In this document: positions 41,582 to 49,826 of the stretch, piece after piece
Layout: each line of letters begins with the position of its first letter
How positions within the stretch are numbered: position 1 is the stretch's first letter
Source of the DNA: Dyadobacter sp. SG02
GTDB lineage: Bacteria > Bacteroidota > Bacteroidia > Cytophagales > Spirosomataceae
Length of the DNA: 64,000 nt
Assembly (NCBI RefSeq): GCF_900109045.1
Contig: NZ_FNYL01000012.1
Coordinates: 124,001 to 188,000, forward strand
Direction: 5' to 3'
The notes under the pieces: model-generated
Told to the model about the DNA's origin: nothing
The model's input: only the letters and a program-made list of their open reading frames with translations
Database searches by the model: none
Made by a program: the position numbers and the translations under genes

Positions 41582-42922
41582 TTAGTTGATGACGCCGGCT
41601 GTTTGTTCTAATTTTTTATATGCGACCACTGCGTCGGCTTTCGCCGCTTCGTAATCGATGCGCGATTGTACCTGCGCCACGTCGGCGTCGAGCAGTTCCG
41701 TGGTCGTCACCAAACTGTTGTCGTATTTATTTTTAGTAATGCGATAGTTTTCATTGGCTTGTTCCACGGCTTTCGCATACACATCGATCTTCCTTTTGCT
41801 CAGCACGTAGTTGTAATAGGCCGTGTTCACTTCGACGTGGATTTTGTCGAGAATGATCTGCTCATTGGTTTTCAATTGATAGGCCTTCGTGCGGGCTTCG
41901 GCGATTTTTGCGTGAGATTTCCAGAGCGATGCTACATCATATTTAAATCCGATACCTGCATTTACCGCATTAGGAACCGTCACTACGCCCGGGATATTCA
42001 ATGCGACATAGCCGGCTGAAAGTGCCACACTTGGATACAAATCCGCTTTTGCTACTTTGATATCGCTGTCGGCCGCCTTCTGACGGATGCCGTTCGCTGC
42101 GAAGTCTTTGCGGTGCGAGAGGGCTGTTTGTTCCCACTCAGCCGCGTTGCCTTCTTCTTTCAATGCGGCAAAGCTGTCGGTGTCGGCTTCGAGCACGGTT
42201 TCTTCGGGCAAGCCAAGCAACAGGTTCATATTAATGGTAGTGATTTTCAGATCGTTCTGCGCATTCAGCAATGCCAGTTCCACGTTCGATTCCTGCAATT
42301 TGGCTTTCATCAGGTCGTTGCGGGCGAGCATTCCGTTTTTCTCGCGGTTGGTAAACTCCTGTACCCGCTCGCGCTCGCTCGTGAGGTTTTCAGTCACCAG
42401 GTCAACGGCCTTTTTAGCTTTGTAAAGGTTACCATAAGCAGCGACGGTATTCTGGATCACGGCTTCACGGTCGGCGTCGGCATCGAGTTTCACGGCTTGC
42501 TCCACATATTTGGCCGATTCGAGACCGTATTTGAAACGAAAACCCGAAAACAGCGGCAGCGAAGCGCTCGCCATTCCGTACATGGCCTGGTGTACATTCG
42601 GCATGCCGCCCGAGTTACCGGTGCTGTCGTTGCCTTCTTGTTTGATTTTCAGGTTGACATTGGGCGAGTTCACGCGCAGATAGGAACCCGAAACGCTCAG
42701 GCTCGGCAACTGGTTTTCTTTGATCTGACGGATACCCAGCCCCGCGAGATCGATATTGCTTTGGCTCAGTTTCAGCTGCTTGCTGTTTTGCAGGCTCATG
42801 GCAATGGCCTCTTCCAGCTTGATCGTGCGTGCGCTTTGTGCGTACGAATGGCCGGTCACGGTAATCCAGATGATCCCGGTTGCCAGACAAACCATTCTTT
42901 TAATTCTGGATGTGGTGTTCAT
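41582..42922 (-). CDS. TolC-family outer-membrane efflux channel
   Basis: 446 residues. A signal peptide (about 1-28, ending HSYAQS) is followed by two OEP repeats that form the trimeric channel-tunnel. Long amphipathic helices rich in Ala, Lys and Asn with 'YNYVLSKRKIDVYAKAVEQA' and 'YDNSLVTTTELLDADVAQVQ' are typical. It provides the outer-membrane exit for the EmrAB pump encoded downstream after 97 bp. Its start overlaps the tetR stop by 23 nt. Confidence 0.92.
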   Translation of the reverse strand: MNTTSRIKRMVCLATGIIWITVTGHSYAQSARTIKLEEAIAMSLQNSKQLKLSQSNIDLAGLGIRQIKENQLPSLSVSGSYLRVNSPNVNLKIKQEGNDSTGNSGGMPNVHQAMYGMASASLPLFSGFRFKYGLESAKYVEQAVKLDADADREAVIQNTVAAYGNLYKAKKAVDLVTENLTSERERVQEFTNREKNGMLARNDLMKAKLQESNVELALLNAQNDLKITTINMNLLLGLPEETVLEADTDSFAALKEEGNAAEWEQTALSHRKDFAANGIRQKAADSDIKVAKADLYPSVALSAGYVALNIPGVVTVPNAVNAGIGFKYDVASLWKSHAKIAEARTKAYQLKTNEQIILDKIHVEVNTAYYNYVLSKRKIDVYAKAVEQANENYRITKNKYDNSLVTTTELLDADVAQVQSRIDYEAAKADAVVAYKKLEQTAGVIN

Positions 42923-43544
42923 TGGTTATTGTTGATTTGAATAAGTTCTTAAGATGATGGCTCAGCTCACCGCGCAGGTGCTGCTGAAATTCCTCGTCGT
43001 TCAGGTGGTCGAGTTCATTTAACTTTTTGTAAAAATCCTTGGAAGCGATGGCGTAGTTGACGGTACCGTACAACGTCGTGGTCATCAGGCTCACATTGAT
43101 GTCCTTCCGGAACTCGCCTGCCTCCTGGCCTTCATGGATCATCCTTTTGATCAGTTCCAGGTTCCGCAACTTCAATCCGCGGATATATTCGGTAATGATC
43201 GGCGTCCGTTCCGACGACAGCTGCTCACGCAACATGATGTTGTGGAAGCATTGGTTGCCCATCAGACGGTCGATCACGCTGTCGATAAAAACATTGAATT
43301 TTTGGAGCGCCGAAAGCTCGCTGGTCATCACCAGTGTTTCGAGCCGCGTGCTCGACTCCGTCATGCGTAGCTGGAAAAGCGCCTCGATCAGCTTTTCCTT
43401 CGAACCGAAATAGTAGGATATCATCGAGACGTTCACATCCGCTTCCTGTGCAATATCCCTCACCGAAGTTCCGGCAAAACCTTTCTGTGAAAACAGCCGC
43501 TCCGCCACTTCTATTATCTGCAATTGTTTCGCGTTGTATTCCAT
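42900..43544 (-). CDS. TetR/AcrR-family repressor of the efflux operon
   Basis: 214 residues. The N-terminal helix-turn-helix domain has 'IIEVAERLFSQKGFAGTSVR' (about residues 10-29) and 'DVNVSMISYYFGSKEKLIEA' (about 35-54), the standard TetR signature. The C-terminal helical ligand domain is unlike known drug sensors. It is the first gene of tetR-tolC-emrA-emrB. Two palindromic TCAAACG/CGTTTGA sites lie just upstream and overlap its own promoter. Autoregulation with release by the pump's substrate is the natural model. Confidence 0.92.
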   Translation of the reverse strand: MEYNAKQLQIIEVAERLFSQKGFAGTSVRDIAQEADVNVSMISYYFGSKEKLIEALFQLRMTESSTRLETLVMTSELSALQKFNVFIDSVIDRLMGNQCFHNIMLREQLSSERTPIITEYIRGLKLRNLELIKRMIHEGQEAGEFRKDINVSLMTTTLYGTVNYAIASKDFYKKLNELDHLNDEEFQQHLRGELSHHLKNLFKSTITNEHHIQN

Positions 43545-43595
43545 GTAAGTAGCTCACTAGCAGGGGTTCTTTTCTTCTTTTTGCTAATGACAATA

Positions 43596-43627
43596 CAAAG
43601 GTAACCGGCTTTAAATTAAAAATCAAA
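43596..43627 (-). promoter_or_regulatory. Promoter of the tetR-tolC-emrAB operon
   Basis: Minus-strand TTTG (43624-43627), a 20-bp spacer and TACCTTTG (43596-43603), a perfect Bacteroidetes -33/-7 pair. The predicted leader is about 45 nt. The -33 box lies inside the first operator palindrome. Confidence 0.75.
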
Positions 43628-43659
43628 CGATCGTTTGAAATAGTTAAACAAACGTTTGA
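43623..43659. promoter_or_regulatory. Tandem TetR operator
   Basis: Site 1 is the perfect 16-bp palindrome TCAAACGATCGTTTGA (43623-43638). Site 2 is the 10-bp palindrome CAAACGTTTG (43649-43658), extended to TTTGA at its right end. The shared half-site CGTTTGA recurs 21 bp apart, two helical turns, so two dimers would bind one face. Site 1 covers the -33 box. Confidence 0.75.
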
Positions 43660-43792
43660 TTCGCAAAAGCAAATATTGGATTAATACCATTAAAAATTTT
43701 TAATGCCAAGATTAAAACCGGTGCAACTATCAGGGACGCTTTCCTTGTCTAAGACCGAGAAACCGACTGGTTACATATTTTCAAACCTATCT

Positions 43793-45550
43793 ATGAAAGC
43801 AAATTCTACATTCAAGTCTCTCATAATCATAATATTAATCAACCTATCCCTAAATCTGTCAGCACAGCAAGCCGCACCATCCTGCGGGACCAGCGACTCC
43901 CTTACCACTGTTTACCTCGAAAAAATAAGCAAACAAATAGACCTCACGCGGGCGCGTACCAGCAACGGCCCTTTGCTTGAATACCGGCTGGGCGTGGATA
44001 TCAACCATCAGACTTACCTCGATTATGGCGGGGACATTGGGCTGATCCGTCGCAGGGTTTATGAAATATTCAGGGAAGCGTCGGCGATTTTTGAGGAGGA
44101 GATGAACATCAAACTGACGGTTTACCACATTCATATCTGGGATAAGCCCGAGCCTTACGCATTAGCCACGTACATGGATTATTTTTCCAATGTAATGAAC
44201 TACTGGGATGCGGCACGCCCGGAGGTCCGGGACGCCGTAGTGGGAATGTCAAACCGGTACGGTACTTTTCTCGGCGGGAACCGCATGCTAACCTCCAACT
44301 TTCCGGCGCCGGGCCAGGATTTTTCCGTAAGCGTGCTGTGCCACGAACTTGGGCACACGCTGGGCTCACCGCATACACACAATTGTTTTTGGCCGGGAGG
44401 CCCGATCGACCGCTGCTATGCACTGGAAGGCACTTCGGAAAATTGCAGCCAGGGCTTTATGGAAGAGCCGAACGGCACCATCATGTCGTATTGCCTGGGC
44501 GAAATGACTTTTCACCCGCTTTGCAGAAACCTGATGCGGAGTTTTGCAGAAGGGACTGTCAACCCGTCGTTCAAACTGCTGGCGCTGGAAGAAAAACCCG
44601 CCGCGCCAGGCCCTATCTCGCGGCTCGCGGGTGAGTCGGGTTCGACTGCAATTCCGGCATTTGAATGGTACCCGTCTGCAAGGGCCAGCCGTTATCGCGT
44701 TCAGATCGCCTCCGATGCCGATTTTAAGGGCATTACGGACGATACGCTGGTATTGCAGCCTTTCTTTCGCTCCCCGGGGCTGAATGCGGGTAGTTATTTT
44801 GTGCGGTACCAGGCACAGAATGCCACATCTTCCGCCGAATGGTCGCAGCCACTTGCGTTCAGGGTTGAAGACTCCGGCACGAACAGCGCGCCACCGGTCA
44901 TTTTATCGGTCGCATTGGACCAGGCGGGCAATATAGTCGGGTCATTCAGGCTATTGTCGGGCATTACGGCTTACGAGGTCCGTACATCCGAGCAGTGGCG
45001 CGATCCCGAGGAAACTTTCAACTTAACGCCGAAAGGGAAACCGATCGAAACGTTCTCCATACAGCCCAATCTACCTGTGCTCCTGAGAATCAAATTCAGA
45101 TACAGGGTACTCCGGAACAATCAATGGAGTGACTGGTCGGACGCCTTGAACGTGTTCACCATTCCGGGTTCAATCCCTTTTCGGAGCAATCCCGTAATGT
45201 CTACCGATCCGATTCTCGCCGTCCGCCAATGGACGCCGGCCCCCATGGCAGGGCCGGTGTCCGGTACCTTGCAGATCGCCACCGATCCGGGATTCAAAAA
45301 CCTGGTCGTCGACGAGCTGTTTACCCATACCAATGCGCCGAACAACGGCCTATTCGACAAAAAACTCCTGTTTCCCGAGCTGGCGGAAAACACCTCCTAT
45401 TACTTGCGTTCGAACATCGGATTAAAAACGGGCTTTCAATCGACCTGGGCCACCGGTCGACTCAACACAGGTATAAAAGATACCCGATTCACCTACCTGG
45501 GCATTCCACATCCGCCTTACTCAATGCACGCGGCTCCGGCAGTTACATAA
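43793..45550 (+). CDS. Secreted reprolysin-like zinc metalloprotease, 5' part of a frameshifted gene
   Basis: 585 residues from the start at 43793 (signal peptide MKANSTFKSLIIIILINLSL, cleaved near AQQ). An upstream in-frame ATG at 43703 would place 30 residues before the signal peptide. The zinc site HELGHTLGSPH (residues 184-194) fits HExxHxxGxxH, and a Met-turn candidate follows in 'GTIMSYC'. Two fibronectin-like domains follow (about 270-365 and 375-560). The frame stops without a secretion tail. The missing C-terminus with a T9SS sorting domain continues in another frame from about 45502, so this is probably one gene of about 1060 codons broken by a 1-base change. Confidence 0.8.
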   Translation: MKANSTFKSLIIIILINLSLNLSAQQAAPSCGTSDSLTTVYLEKISKQIDLTRARTSNGPLLEYRLGVDINHQTYLDYGGDIGLIRRRVYEIFREASAIFEEEMNIKLTVYHIHIWDKPEPYALATYMDYFSNVMNYWDAARPEVRDAVVGMSNRYGTFLGGNRMLTSNFPAPGQDFSVSVLCHELGHTLGSPHTHNCFWPGGPIDRCYALEGTSENCSQGFMEEPNGTIMSYCLGEMTFHPLCRNLMRSFAEGTVNPSFKLLALEEKPAAPGPISRLAGESGSTAIPAFEWYPSARASRYRVQIASDADFKGITDDTLVLQPFFRSPGLNAGSYFVRYQAQNATSSAEWSQPLAFRVEDSGTNSAPPVILSVALDQAGNIVGSFRLLSGITAYEVRTSEQWRDPEETFNLTPKGKPIETFSIQPNLPVLLRIKFRYRVLRNNQWSDWSDALNVFTIPGSIPFRSNPVMSTDPILAVRQWTPAPMAGPVSGTLQIATDPGFKNLVVDELFTHTNAPNNGLFDKKLLFPELAENTSYYLRSNIGLKTGFQSTWATGRLNTGIKDTRFTYLGIPHPPYSMHAAPAVT

Positions 45551-46971
45551 GGACCGTCAGGTTACTTACATCACAGGAAAAGCTGTTCGTTGCCAGTGTG
45601 TCGGCCGGCTATTACGAAACCACCGACCTGGAAAACTGGACGCCTTTTTTGCCCTCCACTACGAATGGCAAGAGCCCGGAAAGAGTAACCGCCATTGCAG
45701 CCACTCCCGATGGAACGACTTACACAATCGACGGCCTGGCCGGAATGGTCAAGAAGACAGGCAACGAATTCACCCAGCTACCCATTCCGCCGCTTCAAGG
45801 AATAAGCGGCATGGAAGATCTGATAACCACCAAGGCCGCCGGCTTGTTTTATCTGAATTTTTCCGCCGGCGTCACGCAGTTTTTGAACGGGAAGTGGATT
45901 TCCCACAATAGTGCACTACAAGATCGCAGGCTTCTTTGCCTCGCTAAGGACAACAAAGAGAGGATTTGGACAATTACTGATAACGGAGCGGTCTGGTGTT
46001 TCGAAAATAACCAGTGGACATCCCAGCCACATATACCTTTCTGGAATGAGCTTGTCGGCATGGCATTTGACAAGGACGACAATGCGTATGCCTATGGCAA
46101 CTGGGGTGTGGTATTACTAAACCGGAGCAAAGGTGAATGGGAAGTAGTCCGCCCGTTGTTTGACAAAAGCATTCAGAAGATCATTTTCGACGAGCAAAAC
46201 CGGATGTGGCTGGTCATGTACCGCTGGCCGGTAGTTGCGGGTGACGACTTTCCCCAATTTGGATTGCTCCGCTACGCCAACGGCAAGGTAAATGCTTACA
46301 CCGAAGGCCTGAACTTCCTCCGCGAACCTTTCGACATCGAGTTTTTTAAAGACCAACTCCTTGTACTGACCACCGGCGGCGAGCTCCACACCTTCAACGA
46401 ACGCCAGATCCTCACTTTTGAACCGGAAGCGACCTATCCTACGGGAGCGCCGATCACCGTGAAGCTGAGCACCAATTCGGCATTTGACCCGGACAACCGC
46501 GTCGCCATCCAGCTGAACAACCAAACTACCGGCGCCCGCATTACCATTCATCAGACAACGGTAAACGGCCATTCAGTTACTTTCGCACTGCCTGATACGC
46601 TCCGTGGCGGCCAATATACCATCAACCTCCTCACGACCGCACCTGAAATTATGAGCAATGAAAGCCGCCCATTCCGCGTCGCGCCGAATGGCTCGCCCAT
46701 CAACGAACAGCCGAATGAAGTGGTATTGCTGCAAAACATCCCGAACCCGGCGACGGGCCCGACCGAGATTGCATTTTACCTCCCGCAAGCAGCCGGGGCG
46801 CGGTTGGATCTGTTCAACGATCGCGGGCAATTTTTAAAGCAGCTTGGGAATGCGGCGTTTCCGAGGGGATGGAATTTTGTCCAGACCGATCTTACCAGCC
46901 TGCGATCCGGTGTGTACGTGTACCGGCTCACGACGGGCGACGTGGTCAAATCGTTGAAATTAATTCACTGA
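45502..46971 (+). pseudogene. 3' part of the metalloprotease gene: beta-propeller-like region and T9SS sorting domain
   Basis: About 490 codons, open without a stop, in the frame one base back from the protease frame. After 'HSTSALLNARGSGSYIRTVR' come repeats of about 40 residues with 'IWTITDNGAVWCFENNQW' and 'VGMAFDKDDNAYAYGNWGV', resembling two-component-type propeller blades. The last 80 residues are a type A sorting domain ('IPNPATGPTEIAFYLPQ' to 'YRLTTGDVVKSLKLIH'). It has no signal peptide or plausible start codon of its own, so it is unlikely to be an independent gene. The protease frame could join it near 45494-45505. Sequencing error or true frameshift cannot be told apart here. Confidence 0.75.
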
Positions 46972-46973
46972 TA

Positions 46974-47558
46974 TTACTTCACCCGGCCGGGATTCTCGCT
47001 CACAAACGCGCCCCAGCCACCTTTTTTGGCCTTTTTAGCGCCGCCGGACGCCGCAGCGGCCGGTGAGTTGGCATGGTACTGATGGCAGATCGCGATGGCG
47101 ATGCCGTCGGTAGCGTCCATAAACTCACGGCTGAGCTCCATTTTCAGGATCTTTTCGAGCATGTAGGCGACCTGCTCTTTGGAGGCATTGCCGCTACCCG
47201 TGACAGATTGTTTTACTTTTTTAGGGGAATACTCGACGATGGGAATGTTACGGGCCAGCGCAGCGGCCATGGCTACCCCCTGCGCACGGCCGAGTTTGAG
47301 CATGGATTGTGCGTTTTTGCCGTAAAAAGGGTCTTCAATGGCCATTTCGTCGGGCAGGTAATCCTCGATGAGCTGCGTCAGGCGTTCAAAGATTTTCTTC
47401 AACTTCAACTCGTGCGTACTATATTTGCTCAAATGAATCACACCATATTGAACCAGCGAAATCTGCTGTCCTTTGACCGAAATCACCCCGTAACCCATCA
47501 CCTGCGTGCCGGGATCGACCCCAATAATGACCTTTTCCGAAACCTCCGTTTTTAACAT
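46974..47558 (-). CDS. ruvC: Holliday junction resolvase RuvC
   Basis: 194 residues from the start at 47558. The nuclease acidic residues are visible: Asp15 in IIGVDPGTQVMGYGV, Glu in MAIEDPFYGKN, and two Asp residues in MDATDGIAIAICH near 150. 'KVKQSVTGSGNASKEQVAYM' is the DNA-contacting loop. It resolves four-way junctions with RuvAB during recombination repair. The C-terminus is extended by a basic low-complexity tail (GGAKKAKKGGWGAF). Its ATG overlaps the ATG of the divergent gene within one CATG. Confidence 0.96.
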   Translation of the reverse strand: MLKTEVSEKVIIGVDPGTQVMGYGVISVKGQQISLVQYGVIHLSKYSTHELKLKKIFERLTQLIEDYLPDEMAIEDPFYGKNAQSMLKLGRAQGVAMAAALARNIPIVEYSPKKVKQSVTGSGNASKEQVAYMLEKILKMELSREFMDATDGIAIAICHQYHANSPAAAASGGAKKAKKGGWGAFVSENPGRVK

Positions 47559-48558
47559 GGTGCAAGATAAGGAACTCTCCCCGCCAAAGCCAAAAAGCAA
47601 CCAGGCAAAGCTGCTATGGGTGATCAAACTCGTGGTGACGGGGCTCGTGCTGAGTTACATTTACCGCACCTTCCGGAACGAGCAAAAGGGGATTGGCGAT
47701 ATTGGAAACGTGTTTGGGGAGATATGGTCGGCGCAAAATGTGCCGGTTTTCGTCCTGATGGTCTTGCTCGTGCCGGTGAACTGGGCGCTGGAAAGTCTCA
47801 AATGGCAGAAGCTCATTTCGCGCATTATGCCGCTATCGTTCCGCGATGCATTGCGCGGTACCCTCACGGGCCTGGCTGTGGGCGTGGCTGTACCCGCGCA
47901 ACTGGGCGATACGCTCGGGCGCGTGGCGGCATTGCGATCAGATCGCCGGTTGGAAGCGATCGGCGCGGCGCTCATTTCGAATGGAATCCAGTTTTATGTA
48001 TCGGTGCTCGCGGGCGCCTGCGGGTGGATTTATCTGAATCACCAGCTCGCCATTCCCGACACGGCCCGATTGGCAGTCAACAGCATTCTACTCCTGATTA
48101 TTTTCCTGGGCCCGGCATTGCTGTCATTCAGGAAGCAAATCGATACCTGGGAGCCATCGCGCGGATTTTTTGTTAAAATAAAGGAGTATTTAAATGTAAT
48201 AGGCCGCTACGCGCCTGCCGAGCTGGCTACCGGTATCGGCTACGGACTGTTGCGTTACGTCGTTTTTCTATCCCAATTTGTGCTTGCATTGTCGCTGTTT
48301 CACTTTCCGGTGAGCGTCTGGCAGCTGGCAGCTTGCGTTACATTGATTTTTTTAGCCAAAACACTCATACCAGCCATCAACGTGCTGGGCGACCTCGGTT
48401 TACGCGAATTCACGGCCCTCGTAGTATTCGCCCCATTCAAACTGCCCGCCGAGCAGATCATCGCCGCCACTTTCCTGATATGGATATTGAACGTCCTCGG
48501 CCCGATCCTCGTGGGCATCTTCCTGATCTGGAAATATAAATGGAAGAAATCGAGATGA
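47557..48558 (+). CDS. Flippase-like (UPF0104/LPG synthase TM domain) membrane protein
   Basis: 333 residues with about eight hydrophobic segments and the pattern of the lysylphosphatidylglycerol synthase transmembrane family: 'NWALESLKWQKLIS' near residue 70, 'GTLTGLAVGVAVPAQLGDTL' and 'RVAALRSDRR' in the middle, and 'NVLGDLGLREFTALVVFAPF' near the end. There is no aminoacyltransferase domain, so it is the flippase-like half only. It overlaps the glycosyltransferase gene downstream by 4 nt, suggesting joint work on a lipid-linked glycan or lipid. The start at 47557 shares CATG with the ruvC start. Confidence 0.8.
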   Translation: MVQDKELSPPKPKSNQAKLLWVIKLVVTGLVLSYIYRTFRNEQKGIGDIGNVFGEIWSAQNVPVFVLMVLLVPVNWALESLKWQKLISRIMPLSFRDALRGTLTGLAVGVAVPAQLGDTLGRVAALRSDRRLEAIGAALISNGIQFYVSVLAGACGWIYLNHQLAIPDTARLAVNSILLLIIFLGPALLSFRKQIDTWEPSRGFFVKIKEYLNVIGRYAPAELATGIGYGLLRYVVFLSQFVLALSLFHFPVSVWQLAACVTLIFLAKTLIPAINVLGDLGLREFTALVVFAPFKLPAEQIIAATFLIWILNVLGPILVGIFLIWKYKWKKSR

Positions 48559-49706
48559 GCGGCGTGGCATTTACCTCGTGGGTCGCTGCGGCGATCTGGA
48601 CATTGCTGGGCAGCTATGCGGTTTTTACTTTGGGGTTAACTTTCCTGTGGTCCAGGCTCCGCAAGCCTGCGGCGGCAAGCATTCCCGAAGATTTTTTGAT
48701 AACCGTCATCATACCGGTGCGGAACGAGGCCGATAATATTCTTGCCTTGCTGGAAGATCTCCACAGGCAAAGTTTGCCCTTTACCCACTTTGAAGTGCTG
48801 GTCATGGACGACAGCTCCACCGACGACACCGCCGCGATCGTGGGCGCATTTGCCAGAGGTTCGAAGGCGCGGATAAAACTCATTCCCCTACCCGATGTAC
48901 GCACTTCCGCGCCCAAAAAGCGGGCGATCGAAACGGCCATGACTCATGCGCAGGGCAAGCTCATCGTCACGACCGACGGCGACTGTCGCGCGCAGCCGGG
49001 CTGGCTGCACGCGATCGCATCGTGCTACATGTATACGCACGCGAAACTCATCAGTTCCCCGGTCACATTTACCGACGAAACCAGCCTCACCGACCATTTA
49101 CAAACCGTCGAATTCGCGAGCCTGATCGGCAGCGGGGCGGCTTCGATGTCGGCAGGTTACCCGTCTATGTGCAACGGTGCAAATCTGGCTTATGAAAAAG
49201 AGGCTTTCCTGGAAGTGAATGGCTACGACGGGGTCCGGCATATTGCTTCGGGCGACGACGAATTCCTCATGCACAAGATCGCTGCGCGGTATCCGGGCTC
49301 GGTACATTTCCTCCGCCACCGGGAGGCGATCATCCGCACCGCGCCGCACCGGAACTGGGCCAGCTTTTACAGGCAGCGCAAGCGTTGGGCCAGCAAATGG
49401 AAGCACTATCAAAGCAAAACACCCCTGGTACTGGCCGTTTACATATTTGCGAGCAACTTTTCGGTACTGCTTGCGGCGGGATTTGCATTGACGGGAGCCA
49501 TTTCCGCACCTGTATTTTGGGGAATGCTCGCGTTAAAATGCGTTCCCGAATGGTTTTTCCTGGGTTCCGTGCTCCGTTTTTTACAAAAAAGAAGTTCGCT
49601 CGCGTTCATCCCGGTCACCCAACTGTTCTACCCGCTATACGTTTGCTTCTTCGGATTGGCCGCGCAGAATGGTCAGTACGAATGGAAAGGTCGGAAACTT
49701 TCGTGA
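48555..49706 (+). CDS. Membrane glycosyltransferase, family 2
   Basis: 383 residues from the start at 48555, which overlaps the previous stop as ATGA; an ATG five codons earlier is also possible. One N-terminal helix is followed by the GT-A domain with 'ITVIIPVRNEADNI', 'VLVMDDSSTDDT' and the metal site 'TTDGDC'. The processive-type 'QRKRWASKW' motif is near residue 280. Two or three C-terminal helices anchor it. The domain order matches enzymes making polysaccharide or glycolipid at the inner membrane. The sugar and acceptor are unknown. It is coupled to the flippase-like gene. Confidence 0.85.
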   Translation: MSGVAFTSWVAAAIWTLLGSYAVFTLGLTFLWSRLRKPAAASIPEDFLITVIIPVRNEADNILALLEDLHRQSLPFTHFEVLVMDDSSTDDTAAIVGAFARGSKARIKLIPLPDVRTSAPKKRAIETAMTHAQGKLIVTTDGDCRAQPGWLHAIASCYMYTHAKLISSPVTFTDETSLTDHLQTVEFASLIGSGAASMSAGYPSMCNGANLAYEKEAFLEVNGYDGVRHIASGDDEFLMHKIAARYPGSVHFLRHREAIIRTAPHRNWASFYRQRKRWASKWKHYQSKTPLVLAVYIFASNFSVLLAAGFALTGAISAPVFWGMLALKCVPEWFFLGSVLRFLQKRSSLAFIPVTQLFYPLYVCFFGLAAQNGQYEWKGRKLS

Positions 49707-49762
49707 AACAGACTGGGCGCGGCCAGGCGCGGCCGGCTAGGCGTCCCCGGCTGGCATATAAA

Positions 49763-49791
49763 AAAGCTGCCAGCAAAATGCCGGCAGCTTT
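49763..49791. terminator. Bidirectional terminator between the glycosyltransferase and surface-protein genes
   Basis: AAAGCTGCC and GGCAGCTTT arms with an inner GC/GC pair and loop AAAAT. A/T runs flank both sides. It serves the two convergent genes. Confidence 0.85.
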
Positions 49792-49826
49792 AAGTTTCAC
49801 ATAACGCTATATAAGATCAATTCATT

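Noticed and set aside
42113..42940. 275-codon open frame antisense to the TolC-family gene
   Set aside because: Shadow frame, Phe/His/Gly-rich without a family match.
45229..45501. First 91 codons of the long frame ending at 46971
   Set aside because: This part overlaps the fibronectin-like region of the protease in another frame and has a shadow-like composition (Arg/His-rich). Only the part after about 45502 looks like real protein.
45356..45550. Programmed -1 frameshift in the metalloprotease
   Set aside because: The A-rich stretch near 45360 is not phased as an X XXY YYZ heptamer in the protease frame, and no such heptamer was seen near 45500. A mutation or read error is simpler.
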